A stretch of DNA of 53,998 nt, from positions 1 through 53,998 of the forward strand of contig JALLOH010000008.1 in assembly GCA_027717655.1 (NCBI GenBank), in the 5' to 3' direction. Positions 7,153 through 15,318 of the stretch are shown here, in pieces. Below the pieces are notes generated by a model. The model ran no database searches, was not told where the DNA came from, and worked only from the letters and a program-made list of their open reading frames with translations. Every line of letters begins with the position of its first letter. Position 1 is the stretch's first letter. The position numbers and the translations under genes are program-made. The DNA comes from Acidobacteriia bacterium AH_259_A11_L15. GTDB lineage: Bacteria; Acidobacteriota; Terriglobia; Acidiferrales; 2-02-FULL-67-57.

Positions 7153-8093
7153 AGGGCGCGGCGCAGCCACCAGGCCAGCAGGATGAGGAAGGGGAGCTCG
7201 AGCAGCGGCTCGATTACCTGGCTGACGGCCACCAGCGGGTAGCCGGGAAACAGAACCAGGGCCAGCGAGAGCGTCAAGGGCGAATTGCGCGCGCAGGCCG
7301 TGCAGGCCAGCGACGCCCGCGTGGGCGCAGAAAACGCCAGCCACCGCCCCAACAGCACCGCCACGGCAGACAACAGCAGAAAGAACCCCACCAGCGGCGG
7401 CACCAGCTTCAAGAGCACCAGCGGCCGCTCGAACACCACCCGGCCCTGGTGGGCGAACATGGCCCCGATCAGCACCGTCAGGGCCGCATACTGCAACCCC
7501 ACGACGCGGCGCTCGTTGGCTTCGCTGGCAAACAGCCTTCGCATCCCCTGCGCCAATAGAAACGGAATGACCACGAAGTAGAGAACGCTCCTCCCCACCA
7601 CCGCCAGCTCTACCGGCACCAGCGTCCGCGCAAACAGGTAGAGGTAGAACGGCAACAGGACCAGTTGCAGCACCAGGTTCCAGGGCAGCAGCGCCAGGTT
7701 CAGCGGCACGTCGCCCCGGCTGAGCGACGTGAACACCAGGTACCAGTCCGTGCACGGCGTCACCAGCACCAGCACCAGCCCCACCCACAGCGCCGGCGCC
7801 TCCCGCAGGAACAACCAGCCCAGCCCGTAAGCCGCCAGCGGAGTGACGATGAAGTTGATGGCCAGCGCGGCGCGGAAGTAGCGCCGGTGGCCGAGCGCCG
7901 CCCGCAAGTGATCGAGCGGCACCCGGAAGAAGACCGCGAACAGTAACACCATCAGCGCCGGGATGATGAGCCCCTCGGCGCGCCCGGCCAGTTGCGGCGC
8001 CGCCTGCGAGAGCGCCAGGCCCGCGCCCACCGCGCTCAGCAACAGCAGCGGCTCCAGGCGCTCCAGCCGGCTCAGTTGACTCGGTTGATTCAT
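7149..8093 (-). CDS. Bile acid:sodium symporter / ACR3-type arsenite permease family protein
   Basis: A 314-residue integral membrane protein with about ten hydrophobic helices. The stretch LVLVLVTPCTDWYLVFTSLS resembles the conserved PCT cysteine motif of ACR3 arsenite efflux permeases, and the helix pattern fits the wider BASS superfamily. No arsR, arsC or other arsenic gene is nearby, so the substrate is uncertain. The start ATG follows TTCCTC in plus-strand orientation, giving GAGGGGAAATG on the coding strand. It is transcribed away from the glycosyltransferase region with a hairpin-rich gap upstream. Confidence 0.68.
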   Translation of the reverse strand: MNQPSQLSRLERLEPLLLLSAVGAGLALSQAAPQLAGRAEGLIIPALMVLLFAVFFRVPLDHLRAALGHRRYFRAALAINFIVTPLAAYGLGWLFLREAPALWVGLVLVLVTPCTDWYLVFTSLSRGDVPLNLALLPWNLVLQLVLLPFYLYLFARTLVPVELAVVGRSVLYFVVIPFLLAQGMRRLFASEANERRVVGLQYAALTVLIGAMFAHQGRVVFERPLVLLKLVPPLVGFFLLLSAVAVLLGRWLAFSAPTRASLACTACARNSPLTLSLALVLFPGYPLVAVSQVIEPLLELPFLILLAWWLRRAL

Positions 8094-8129
8094 TTCCCCT
8101 CGCTGCCCGTAAACCAGAGAAGACTGACC

Positions 8130-8190
8130 TCAGGGGCTAAAGCCCGGTATTTTTTTTGGCTCACGGAACGGCGGGGTTGAAACCCCGCCC
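8130..8190. repeat. Hairpin repeats of the GGGCTAAAGCCC and GGGGTTGAAACCCC types
   Basis: Bases 8132-8146 contain GGGGCTAAAGCCC with a T-run just after it, and 8170-8189 contain GGCGGGGTTGAAACCCCGCC. The first family recurs at 34034-34058 and 37918-37940. Placed between two genes on the minus strand, it could act as a terminator for the glycosyltransferase gene upstream in that direction. Confidence 0.55.
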
Positions 8191-8214
8191 TTCCCAAAGG
8201 GGCCGCGAGATCGG

Positions 8215-9411
8215 TCATCGCGACTCCACTACGCGCGTCTCCCAGGGCGAGCGCAGCTCGTAGGTGATGCCGCGCCAGGTCAGCCGCCGGGTGAGCGCCG
8301 AGACGATCAAGTTCACCGTCATCAGCCAGGGCACCAGCGGCGCCTGCAAGGTGGGGCTCCACCAGGTGCGCCGCAGCTCCTCCCGGTGTTCAGGTAAAAG
8401 CAAGCTGACCGACAGCAAGCGGAAAGCGCCCTTGGCCACAGCCAGGGCGGCGATGGCCCCCAGGGTCAGCAGGAGGACCAGGCTGGTCAACCACGATTCT
8501 TTCAGCCCCAGCAGCGCCAGCCCAAAACCAAAAACAAATACTCCGCAATAGAAACAGTAGATTCCCCAGGCCGGCCACCAGAGGGTCGGCCGGTAGACGC
8601 GGGTGATCAATATCTGCCGGGTGGTCCACTCCAGCAACCGCCTCCAGTTCGTCGGCTGGTGGGTGGCCACCAGGCACTGGGGCACGTAGACGATGCGGCG
8701 CTTGTTCTCCCGCAGCGCCCGGGTCAGCATGTAGTCGTCGCTGACGCACCCGGCCCAGTAGCGCGGGACGTTGATTTCGTAAAATGTTTTCCGCCGCAGA
8801 GCGGTCCCGCCGCCCCAGCAGAAATTTCGCTTCTCTTCCCCCTGGTAGGTCACCGCCGGGGCGTTCCACGCCGACTGCAAGCCGGAGACAAAGTCGCCGT
8901 CGGGAATATACCAGCGGAAGGTGCTCGTCGCCGCCACCTCGGGGTCCGCCAGGTGGGCCACCAGCGTCCGCACCCACGCGGGTCCGGGCCGGCCGTCGGA
9001 ATCGGCGAAAACAAAAACCTCGCTGGCCGGGCGCGCCTCCCGCACCCCGGCCAGCAGGTTGTTCACCTTCTCGCCCCGACCTTCCGGCGGGCCGGCGATC
9101 ACTACCCGGGCGGGGATGCGGCTGGATTCCACCAGGCGCCGGCAAACTGCGTGCGCCGGATCGTCGGCCCCCGCCAGCACAAAAAGGACTTCATAGTCGG
9201 GATGATCCTGCTCCAGCAACGAGCGCAGGTTCGTTTCCAACTCCGGCTCCAGCCCCTTGCAGGGACAGATGAGGGTGGTCGGGGGCGCGTAGTCGGGCAC
9301 AAGCTGGCGCAGTCGCCGGCGCACGAAACCCAGGAAGCGGCGCCCCTCCCAGAAGGAGATCAGGCCCTGCACCGCCAGCAGCGCCGCCAGCACAAAGAAC
9401 AGCGTGAGCAT
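8215..9411 (-). CDS. Membrane glycosyltransferase, ceramide-glucosyltransferase-like (GT21/GT2)
   Basis: A 398-residue GT-A fold enzyme that probably adds a sugar to a lipid acceptor at the inner membrane. An N-terminal membrane helix (MLTLFFVLAALLAVQGLISF) is followed by the nucleotide-sugar domain. That domain has CPCKGLEPELETNLRSLL, the DSDGRPGP metal site, CVSDDYMLTRAL (the D3 region), and a WRRLLEWTTRQ stretch that fits the (Q/R)xxRW motif of processive and ceramide-type enzymes. Three or four helices close the protein. The order D1-D2-D3-(Q/R)xxRW matches bacterial hopene- or ceramide-associated glycosyltransferases; the actual acceptor cannot be read from sequence. Confidence 0.8.
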   Translation of the reverse strand: MLTLFFVLAALLAVQGLISFWEGRRFLGFVRRRLRQLVPDYAPPTTLICPCKGLEPELETNLRSLLEQDHPDYEVLFVLAGADDPAHAVCRRLVESSRIPARVVIAGPPEGRGEKVNNLLAGVREARPASEVFVFADSDGRPGPAWVRTLVAHLADPEVAATSTFRWYIPDGDFVSGLQSAWNAPAVTYQGEEKRNFCWGGGTALRRKTFYEINVPRYWAGCVSDDYMLTRALRENKRRIVYVPQCLVATHQPTNWRRLLEWTTRQILITRVYRPTLWWPAWGIYCFYCGVFVFGFGLALLGLKESWLTSLVLLLTLGAIAALAVAKGAFRLLSVSLLLPEHREELRRTWWSPTLQAPLVPWLMTVNLIVSALTRRLTWRGITYELRSPWETRVVESR

Positions 9412-9501
9412 AGAAACCGGAGTCTAGTCCCGCCCCGCGGGATTGACAACTCTTGGAAGCTTCTCTACCATCTTGCCCTCGGTACGGTTGCCCGGTGGAA
9501 A

Positions 9502-9861
9502 ATGAGCCAAGAAAAAATTGTTGAAGAAATCCAGCAGCTCAAAAAGACGCTGGAAGAAATGGAAAAGCGGCTGGCGGGCGGCGACGTCCCCCTGGCGGTG
9601 CTGGAAGACTTCAGGATGGCGGTCGACCACATCCGCACCACCGTATGGACCCTCATCGCCAATCCCGCCACCGACGAGTACGAAGTCACCTCCAACATCG
9701 CCCGCTTCCGCCTGAAGCGCGCGACTCAAATGTTCCGCCAGATCGTCTCCGACATTGACACCAACGAAGTTACGGTGGACATGCCGGAGTTGGTGGAGTT
9801 CCACACCACCCTGCAGGAGGCCATGGAGCGCGTGCAGCGCCTCTACAAGTCCGGCGCTTAG
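9502..9861 (+). CDS. Small coiled-coil protein, function unknown
   Basis: A 119-residue soluble, mostly helical protein. The first 30 residues (EKIVEEIQQLKKTLEEMEKRL) form a clear coiled coil; the rest (MAVDHIRTTVWTLIANPATD and onward) is predicted helical with no catalytic motif. ATG 9502 follows GGTGGAAA. The frame is open far upstream, but that part only mirrors the glycosyltransferase on the other strand. Its stop overlaps the stop of the convergent symporter gene by four bases. Confidence 0.65.
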   Translation: MSQEKIVEEIQQLKKTLEEMEKRLAGGDVPLAVLEDFRMAVDHIRTTVWTLIANPATDEYEVTSNIARFRLKRATQMFRQIVSDIDTNEVTVDMPELVEFHTTLQEAMERVQRLYKSGA

Positions 9862-11369
9862 AACAGCCCCAGCAGCGGAAGCAAGCCCCACAGCAACAAC
9901 AGAATCACTCCCAACCCCAGCAGGTCGAGCAGCACGCCGGCCCGCAGCATCTGTAAGAGCGTTACTCGCCCTGAGCCATACACGATGGCGTTGGGCGGAG
10001 TCGACACCGGCAGCGTGAAGGCCATACTGGCCGCCAACGTGGCCGCCAGCGCCGGCAGCACGGGCGACACCCCGGCGGCCTGGGCTACCGCGATCGCCAC
10101 CGGCACCACCATTGTGGCCGAAGCGGTGTTCGAAGTCGTCTCGGTGATCAGCGTAGAAATGACGGCGGCCGCAGCCGTAATCGTCCAAACACTCGGCTGG
10201 CCGCCTTCTTCGAGCAGCGTGCGGGCCAGCCGTTCGGCCAGCCCGCTCGAATGCATCAGGCTGCCCAGGCTCAACCCGCCCCCGAACAGCAGGATGGTTC
10301 CCCAGTCGATGCGCACTGCCTCGCGCCAGGCCAGCGCGCCCCGCGGCTGCTTCCAGCTCACCGGCAGCAGGAAGAGCAGCGACGCCGCCAGCAGCGCCGC
10401 CACCCCCTCGTGCAGGCGAGTGTGGAGCAACTGGTAGAGTGGGTCCTCGGTGCCGCGGGCCAGCGCCACCAGCCCCGGCGTGACCCACAGCACCACCGCC
10501 GTCAAGAACGCCGCCAGGGTGTAGCTCTGCGGCCGGCCCCAGGCGGGAACCTCTTTGCGCAACTCCGCCACCGTGGCCCCCAAACCCTCCAGCCGCTGCT
10601 TCGGCGCCGGATGCAGCCACCGCAACAGCAGCGCCAGCAGCGCGAACATCACCAGCGAAATCGGCAAGCCCAGCAGCACCCACTGGAAGAACGGGATGCG
10701 CGCGCCCGTCAGCTTCTCCAGCATCCCCAGCCCGATCAGGTTGGGCGGCGTCCCCACCGGGGTGGCCAGCCCGCCGATGGAGGCAGCGAAGGCCGTCATC
10801 AGCATCAGCCCGGTGAAGTAGCTGCGCCCGGCCCGCGCCCCCGCCCCACCTTGGGCGAACAGCCGCTCCAGCGCTCCGCTGATGCCCAGCAGGATGGGAA
10901 AAAGAATGGCCACCGTGGCGGTGTTCGAAATCCACATCGAGAGTACCAGGGCGGTCGCACCCACCGCCAGCCGAATGCGCCCCGGGGAGCCCCGGATAAA
11001 CCCTGCGCCCAGCACCCCCAGCGCCACCCGGCGGTCCAGCCCGTTCACCGCCATTCCGCGCGCCAGCAGGAAGCTCCCCAAGAAGACGAAAATGATGGGA
11101 TCGGCAAACGGGCCGAACACGCTGCGCGCCTCGGCCACTCCCAGCAGCCCGCACAGCGCCGGCCCCAGCAGCGCCGTGGCCGGGATGGGAATCGCTTCCG
11201 TCACCCAGAAGACAATCACCAAGGCCAGCACTGCCGCCAGCCGGCGCTCGCCCGCCGGCAACTCCCCAGCCCAGAGATAAACCCCGAGCATCGCCAGCGG
11301 CCCGGCAATCAACCCCAGGCGCCGCCGCCAGCGCTCGAAGCCCTCCTCAACAGGGGATTTCCGTTCCAT
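9858..11369 (-). CDS. DASS-family (SLC13-type) sodium:dicarboxylate/sulfate symporter
   Basis: A 503-residue inner-membrane transporter with about 12 helices. Recognisable parts are VIVFWVTEAIPIPATALLGP near the start, MWISNTATVAILFPI (the SNT motif of the sodium site), LATPVGTPPNLIGLG, and in the second half ITETTSNTASATMVVPV plus MAFTLPVSTPPNAIVYG. The two SNT-type repeats are the hallmark of the divalent anion:sodium symporter family; substrates are usually C4-dicarboxylates, citrate or sulfate and cannot be chosen here. It converges with the coiled-coil gene, with a four-base overlap of stop codons. Confidence 0.88.
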   Translation of the reverse strand: MERKSPVEEGFERWRRRLGLIAGPLAMLGVYLWAGELPAGERRLAAVLALVIVFWVTEAIPIPATALLGPALCGLLGVAEARSVFGPFADPIIFVFLGSFLLARGMAVNGLDRRVALGVLGAGFIRGSPGRIRLAVGATALVLSMWISNTATVAILFPILLGISGALERLFAQGGAGARAGRSYFTGLMLMTAFAASIGGLATPVGTPPNLIGLGMLEKLTGARIPFFQWVLLGLPISLVMFALLALLLRWLHPAPKQRLEGLGATVAELRKEVPAWGRPQSYTLAAFLTAVVLWVTPGLVALARGTEDPLYQLLHTRLHEGVAALLAASLLFLLPVSWKQPRGALAWREAVRIDWGTILLFGGGLSLGSLMHSSGLAERLARTLLEEGGQPSVWTITAAAAVISTLITETTSNTASATMVVPVAIAVAQAAGVSPVLPALAATLAASMAFTLPVSTPPNAIVYGSGRVTLLQMLRAGVLLDLLGLGVILLLLWGLLPLLGLF

Positions 11370-11403
11370 TGCGCACAGGTTTTCTTACCGCAAAGAAACA
11401 AAC

Positions 11404-11436
11404 CGCGGGTACTCCCGCTTGGCGGGAGAACCCGCG
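11404..11436. terminator. Strong hairpin between two minus-strand genes
   Basis: CGCGGGT and CTCCCGC on one side match GCGGGAG and ACCCGCG on the other around a TTGG-like loop. It lies between the hypothetical gene ending at 11460 and the symporter starting at 11369, so it may stop or attenuate read-through. The same CGCGGGT...ACCCGCG frame occurs at 3500-3559 and 24661-24700, so it is also a member of a repeat family. Confidence 0.5.
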
Positions 11437-11459
11437 CTTTCCGAGACAGCGCTGGAAGA

Positions 11460-12008
11460 TTAGCTCGACTGGGTGGAAACGCGGGCGGCGACTTGCGCGG
11501 CCACCTTTTCCAGCGCCTCGTAGAACTTCTGGCCCGCGTGCTCGGCCTTGTCTTTCATCTGCGGCGCCGGGTCGAGCAACGGGGCGATGCGCTCCCGGAA
11601 GAGCGTGGCCCGTCGGGCCGGGTCGCTGTAGTCCTCCGCCTCCCGGGCCAGCTCGGCGCCCGCCTCGGGACTGATTTTCAATTCGGCCGCCACCGATTGC
11701 CAGAATTTTCCCTGGAAGCGTCGCCGGGCGTCGCCGTCGGCAATCTTGAGCGGGCCCAGGCGGAAGCGGGTGAACTGCCCGCTGCATTTCTCCGCCGTCA
11801 GCCGCCCCAGCAACAGCAGCGCCGCCCGCCCCAGCTGGTTCGAGCGCTCCCGGAACTGGTCCGGCGGGTTCTTCAGGGTCGGCCGGTCGAACCCCATTAT
11901 GTAGGAATCGATGAAGCGCGGGATCAGCCGCTCGCCTTCCAGGTGCCCGAAGACGCGCTGGGCGGCCAGCTTCGCCTTCGCCTCGATCTCTTCCGCTCGC
12001 ACCGCCAT
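11460..12008 (-). CDS. Hypothetical protein
   Basis: A 182-residue soluble, helix-rich, charged protein with no signal peptide and no motif I recognise. Sequence landmarks are EEIEAKAKLAAQRVFGHL near the start, FRERSNQLGRAALLLLGRL and RRRFQGKFWQSVAAELKIS in the middle. I use ATG 12008, preceded by GGGCGGGCG, because the 23 residues upstream in the same frame have low-complexity composition. It is divergent from the TPR kinase, with a repeat-filled gap of about 280 bases between them. Confidence 0.6.
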   Translation of the reverse strand: MAVRAEEIEAKAKLAAQRVFGHLEGERLIPRFIDSYIMGFDRPTLKNPPDQFRERSNQLGRAALLLLGRLTAEKCSGQFTRFRLGPLKIADGDARRRFQGKFWQSVAAELKISPEAGAELAREAEDYSDPARRATLFRERIAPLLDPAPQMKDKAEHAGQKFYEALEKVAAQVAARVSTQSS

Positions 12009-12091
12009 CGCCCGCCCACTGTAGCTACACCGCGCCGTCGAAGCAATAGCCGCCCGTTGACCTGTCAGTCCCCCCAATTGTCATCCCGACC

Positions 12092-12148
12092 CCGCCGGTT
12101 GTGCGCCCGAGGCGCATTTTGGCTCACGTGGACTCCGGCAACCGGCGG
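12092..12148. repeat. Long hairpin upstream of kinase 1
   Basis: CCGCCGGTTG (12092-12101) is the reverse complement of CAACCGGCGG (12139-12148), with a small GCGCC...GGCGC hairpin in the loop. It sits between the divergent hypothetical gene and the kinase promoter, flanked by TCATCCCGAC and GGGATCTGC words of the general repeat family. Confidence 0.6.
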
Positions 12149-12173
12149 GGGAGGGATCTGCTTTTGGGTTTGG

Positions 12174-12202
12174 TTGACTTGCCTGGTGGCGCGGCCTAAG
12201 AT
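12174..12202 (+). promoter_or_regulatory. Sigma-70-like promoter of kinase 1
   Basis: TTGACT (12174-12179), 17 bases, then TAAGAT (12197-12202). The same two hexamers with the same 17-base spacing occur before kinase 2 at 16694-16722, while bases around them differ, which supports a conserved function. Transcription would start near 12209, giving a leader of about 83 bases that contains the upstream ORF. Confidence 0.7.
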
Positions 12203-12224
12203 GCGCGGCACGGGGATCCCTCCG

Positions 12225-12284
12225 ATGATCGGTAAGACGCTCGCCCACCCTTCGACTTCGCTCAGGGTGACCCCAGGGCGGTAG
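12225..12284 (+). CDS. Upstream leader ORF of kinase 1 (19 codons)
   Basis: Reads MIGKTLAHPSTSLRVTPGR-stop. Its first eight codons resemble the kinase start MVGRTLGH, after which the palindromic unit at 12248-12267 supplies the rest. The stop codon TAG at 12282-12284 overlaps the GGTGG ribosome site of the kinase, seven bases before its ATG and in a different frame, so translation could be coupled. A near-identical ORF precedes kinase 2. It may be a functional leader peptide or simply a fossil kinase start. Confidence 0.5.
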   Translation: MIGKTLAHPSTSLRVTPGR

Positions 12285-12344
12285 GTGGAAAATGGTCGGT
12301 CGTACCTTAGGTCACTACCGCATCCTGGAGAAGATCGGCGCCGG
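12245..12344 (+). repeat. 100-bp block identical to 16763-16862 (copy 1)
   Basis: Base-for-base identical to 16763-16862. It covers the palindromic unit, the end of the leader ORF, the ribosome site and the first 53 bases of the kinase gene, including rare-looking codon choices such as ACC-TTA-GGT. Just outside, the two genes diverge at once, so the identity points to recent copying or gene conversion rather than protein constraint. Confidence 0.9.
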
Positions 12345-14658
12345 GGGGATGGGCGAGGTCTACCGCGCGCACGATGAGCGGCTCGACCGCGACGTCGCCG
12401 TGAAGGTCCTGCCTCCCTCCAGCTTCGCCGACCCCACTGCCCACGCCCGCCTGCTGCGCGAAGCCCGCACCGCCTCCAAGCTCAACCACCCCCACATCTG
12501 CACCATCCACGAAGTGGGCGAAGCCGACGGTCAGGCTTACATCGCCATGGAGTACGTCGAGGGCCGCCCGCTGAGCCGGTTGGTGGCAGAACAAACACTA
12601 CCCGTGGAGCGCGTGCTGCGCTACGGGCAGCAAATCGCCGACGGCCTGGCGCACGCCCACGAGCACGGCATCGTTCATCGCGACCTCAAGAGTGCCAACG
12701 TGGTCATCACCCCCGAGGGCCGGGCCAAGGTGCTCGACTTCGGCCTGGCCAAGCAACTGCGGGAGGAGGAACTCGAAACGGTGACCCGCTCGCAGGCCTC
12801 ACTGACCGCCGAAGGCGTGGTGATGGGCACATTGGCCTATATGGCCCCGGAGCAGCTCCGGGGTCAGCCGGCCGATGCCCGCTCGGACGTTTGGGCGTTG
12901 GGCGTGATGCTGCACGAGATGCTGGCCGGGCAGCGCCCCTTTCGAGGAAACACCGGCTACGAGCTGAGCTCGGCCATTTTGATGAAGTCCCCCGAGCCTT
13001 TGCCAGCAAAAGTCCCGCCCGAAGTTCGGGCGGTAATTGGGCGCTGTCTGGCGAAGGAACCGGGGGAGCGCTACCAGCGGGCGGCGGAAGTCCGGGCGGC
13101 GCTGGAAGCAATTGCCACCGGCGCGGTCGCCCCCTGGGTGGGGCTGCGCTATGCGCTGCGCCGGCGTCAACTCCTGGCGATGAGCGCCGCGGTCGTCCTG
13201 CTGGTCGCGGCCGCGGTGGTGATGAACCTCGGCGGCCTGCGGGAGCGGCTGTTCGGGACGGCCCCGGTCAAAATCGACTCGATCGCCGTGCTGCCCCTGG
13301 CAAACCTCTCCGGCGACCCCGAGCAGGAGTATTTCAGCGACGGGATGACCGAGGCACTGATCATCGACCTGGCGAAGCTGAGCGGCCTGCGGAGGGTCAT
13401 CGCCCGTACGTCGGTGATGCAGTACAAGGGCTCAGAGAAGCCCCTGGCGGAGATCGCCCGGGAGCTGAACGTGGACGCGGTGCTCACTGGGTCGGTGTTG
13501 CGGGTGGGCGACCGGGTGCGGATCACCGCGCAGTTGATCAATGCCCGGACGGAAGAGCACCTGTGGGCCGACCGCTACGAGCGCGAGCTGCGCGATGTCC
13601 TCACTTTGCAGAACGAGATCGTCACCACCATCGCCCGGCAAATCGAAGTCACGCTGACCCCAGCGGAAGCCACCCGCCTGGCCGAAGCCCGCCCGGTCAA
13701 CCCCGAAGCCTACGAAGCATTTGTGAAAGGCCGGCACCATTTGAACAAAGCTACCCCGGGAGAAATCAACAAGGCCATCGCCTACTTTAACGAAGCCATC
13801 GGAAAAGATCCCGACTATGCGCTCCCCTACGCCGGCTTGGCCGACTCCTACAACTACCTCGCATTCGTTGGTGGTCTCGCGCCCAGAGAGCTCTTCCCCC
13901 GAGCAAAGCGGGCGGCAGCCAGAGCCCTCGAGATCGACGACTCTCTCGCCGAAGCCCACTCGGCCCTGGGATACGCCGCAATGCTCTACGATTGGGACTG
14001 GGCGGCGGCCGAGCGGGAACACCAGCGGGCCGTCGAGCTCAACCCAAACTCCGCACAGGCGCACCTCCAATATTCCTGGTACTTGGGCTCGCAGGGACGG
14101 TTTGAGCAAGCCCGCGCGGCAATCATCCGAGCCAGCGAGCTTGACCCGCTCTCACTCATAATCAGCGCGAATATGTCGAACTACTTCCATTGGAAGCGCG
14201 ACTATGACGGGATGCTGGAACAAACCCGGAAAACACTCGAACTCGATCCGAACCACTCCTTGGGTCATCTGTTTTCCGGGCATGCGTATGTGGGAAAGGG
14301 GCTGTACGATGACGCCATCGCGGAGTATGAAAAGGCAGTTGAGGTCTCCGGGGGAGGCCCGGGATTCAAAGGCCACCTGGGATATGCCTACGCCTTGGCG
14401 GGGCACAAGGGCAAAGCCCTCGAGATTCTGCACGAGTTGAAGGAGCTCTCGAAAAAACAGTATGTTCCGTCCGTTGGAATCGCCCTGGTCCTCATCGGTC
14501 TGGAGGACACCGACCAGGCGTTTGCCTGGCTGGAAAAAGCTTATGAGGAGCGCGATGTATTATTCTTATACCTCACAATGGCTCGTTGGTTCGACCCCCT
14601 GCGCGACGACCCCCGCTTTCAAGACCTGCTGCGCCGCCTGAACCTCCCGGAAAAGTAG
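12292..14658 (+). CDS. Transmembrane Ser/Thr protein kinase with TPR sensor domain (kinase 1)
   Basis: A 788-residue Hanks-type kinase. The cytoplasmic kinase domain (about 1-275) has the glycine loop [12 protein letters not shown], Lys38 in VAVKVL, HRDLKSANV with catalytic Asp131, and DFG at 149-151. One membrane helix (about 293-312, MSAAVVLLVAAAVVM) follows. Next comes a TolB-N/FlgO-like segment (SIAVLPLANLSGDPEQEYFS, near 330-450). The last 330 residues hold several TPR units (INKAIAYFNEAIGKDPDYAL, AAREHQRAVELNPNSAQAHL and others). It likely senses an extracytoplasmic signal and phosphorylates cytoplasmic targets. GGTGG precedes ATG 12292. The leader carries a conserved promoter and upstream ORF shared with kinase 2. 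Confidence 0.93.
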   Translation: MVGRTLGHYRILEKIGAGGMGEVYRAHDERLDRDVAVKVLPPSSFADPTAHARLLREARTASKLNHPHICTIHEVGEADGQAYIAMEYVEGRPLSRLVAEQTLPVERVLRYGQQIADGLAHAHEHGIVHRDLKSANVVITPEGRAKVLDFGLAKQLREEELETVTRSQASLTAEGVVMGTLAYMAPEQLRGQPADARSDVWALGVMLHEMLAGQRPFRGNTGYELSSAILMKSPEPLPAKVPPEVRAVIGRCLAKEPGERYQRAAEVRAALEAIATGAVAPWVGLRYALRRRQLLAMSAAVVLLVAAAVVMNLGGLRERLFGTAPVKIDSIAVLPLANLSGDPEQEYFSDGMTEALIIDLAKLSGLRRVIARTSVMQYKGSEKPLAEIARELNVDAVLTGSVLRVGDRVRITAQLINARTEEHLWADRYERELRDVLTLQNEIVTTIARQIEVTLTPAEATRLAEARPVNPEAYEAFVKGRHHLNKATPGEINKAIAYFNEAIGKDPDYALPYAGLADSYNYLAFVGGLAPRELFPRAKRAAARALEIDDSLAEAHSALGYAAMLYDWDWAAAEREHQRAVELNPNSAQAHLQYSWYLGSQGRFEQARAAIIRASELDPLSLIISANMSNYFHWKRDYDGMLEQTRKTLELDPNHSLGHLFSGHAYVGKGLYDDAIAEYEKAVEVSGGGPGFKGHLGYAYALAGHKGKALEILHELKELSKKQYVPSVGIALVLIGLEDTDQAFAWLEKAYEERDVLFLYLTMARWFDPLRDDPRFQDLLRRLNLPEK

Positions 14659-14691
14659 TTGAATAGTTGATTGGTTGAATGGTTGATTCGT
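14658..14691. repeat. Short gttgaat/ggttgat tandem run
   Basis: Directly after the kinase stop there are four degenerate copies of a seven- to nine-base word (gttgaatagttgattggttgaatggttgatt). A related run is at 135-160. No gene is present here. Confidence 0.5.
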
Positions 14692-14725
14692 TAATCGGGC
14701 GGCGGTGCCACGGAGGAAAGAGTTT

Positions 14726-15262
14726 ATGCCACGAAAGAAGAGGAGAGGCGCCAAGAAGAAAGCCGGTTCAGAGGCGGGTGACAAAGACAGGGCGCTACGG
14801 CGGCACCTGTTGAAGCAGTTGAGCGCCGAAAACGCCCACGTGCCCTTCGACGACATCGTGGCCGACTGGCCGGTCGCGCTGCGCGGCGCCAAGCCCGCCG
14901 GCGCGCCGCATACCCCCTGGCAACTGCTCGAGCACCTGCGCATCGCCCAGTGGGACATCCTCGACTTCTGCCGCAACCCCAACTACCAAGAGCTCGAGTT
15001 CCCCGCCGGCTACTGGCCGCCCAGCGAAGTCCCGCCCGGCGAATCGGCCTGGGAGGAAAGTATCAAGGCTTTCCGCACCGACCTGGAAGAAGTGAAAAAG
15101 CTGGTGGCCGACCCCAAGACCGACCTCTTCGCCCGCATCCCGCACGGCGAGGGGCAAACCTACCTGCGCGAGGCCCTGCTGGTGGCCAGCCACAACTCCT
15201 ACCACCTGGGGCAACTGGTTCTGCTGCGCCGCCTGCAAGGCGCCTGGCCAGCCGGGCGTTGA
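14726..15262 (+). CDS. DinB-like (DUF664/DinB_2) helical metalloprotein
   Basis: A 178-residue four-helix-bundle protein of the DinB/YfiT type, which usually binds a divalent metal through three histidines. Visible candidates are the His in WQLLEHLRIAQWDI and the two in VASHNSYHLGQLVLLRR. The first 20 residues are very basic (PRKKRRGAKKKAG), unusual for this fold and perhaps a nucleic-acid-binding extension. ATG 14726 lies nine bases after a GGAGG at 14712-14716. It is not related to DNA polymerase IV despite the name. It lies between the TPR kinase and the M20 peptidase. Confidence 0.75.
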   Translation: MPRKKRRGAKKKAGSEAGDKDRALRRHLLKQLSAENAHVPFDDIVADWPVALRGAKPAGAPHTPWQLLEHLRIAQWDILDFCRNPNYQELEFPAGYWPPSEVPPGESAWEESIKAFRTDLEEVKKLVADPKTDLFARIPHGEGQTYLREALLVASHNSYHLGQLVLLRRLQGAWPAGR

Positions 15263-15318
15263 CCCTACGGGTGGCAGCGGGCTACCCTGTCGTCTCACTT
15301 TTCTGAGGAGGTCTTCGC

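Noticed and set aside
10251-12284. Very long open frame (677 codons) opposite the DASS symporter and hypothetical gene
   Set aside because: Its composition is Gln/Arg/Pro/His-rich with no domain, and it only mirrors real genes on the other strand in high-GC DNA. Only its last 19 codons were kept, as the kinase 1 leader ORF.
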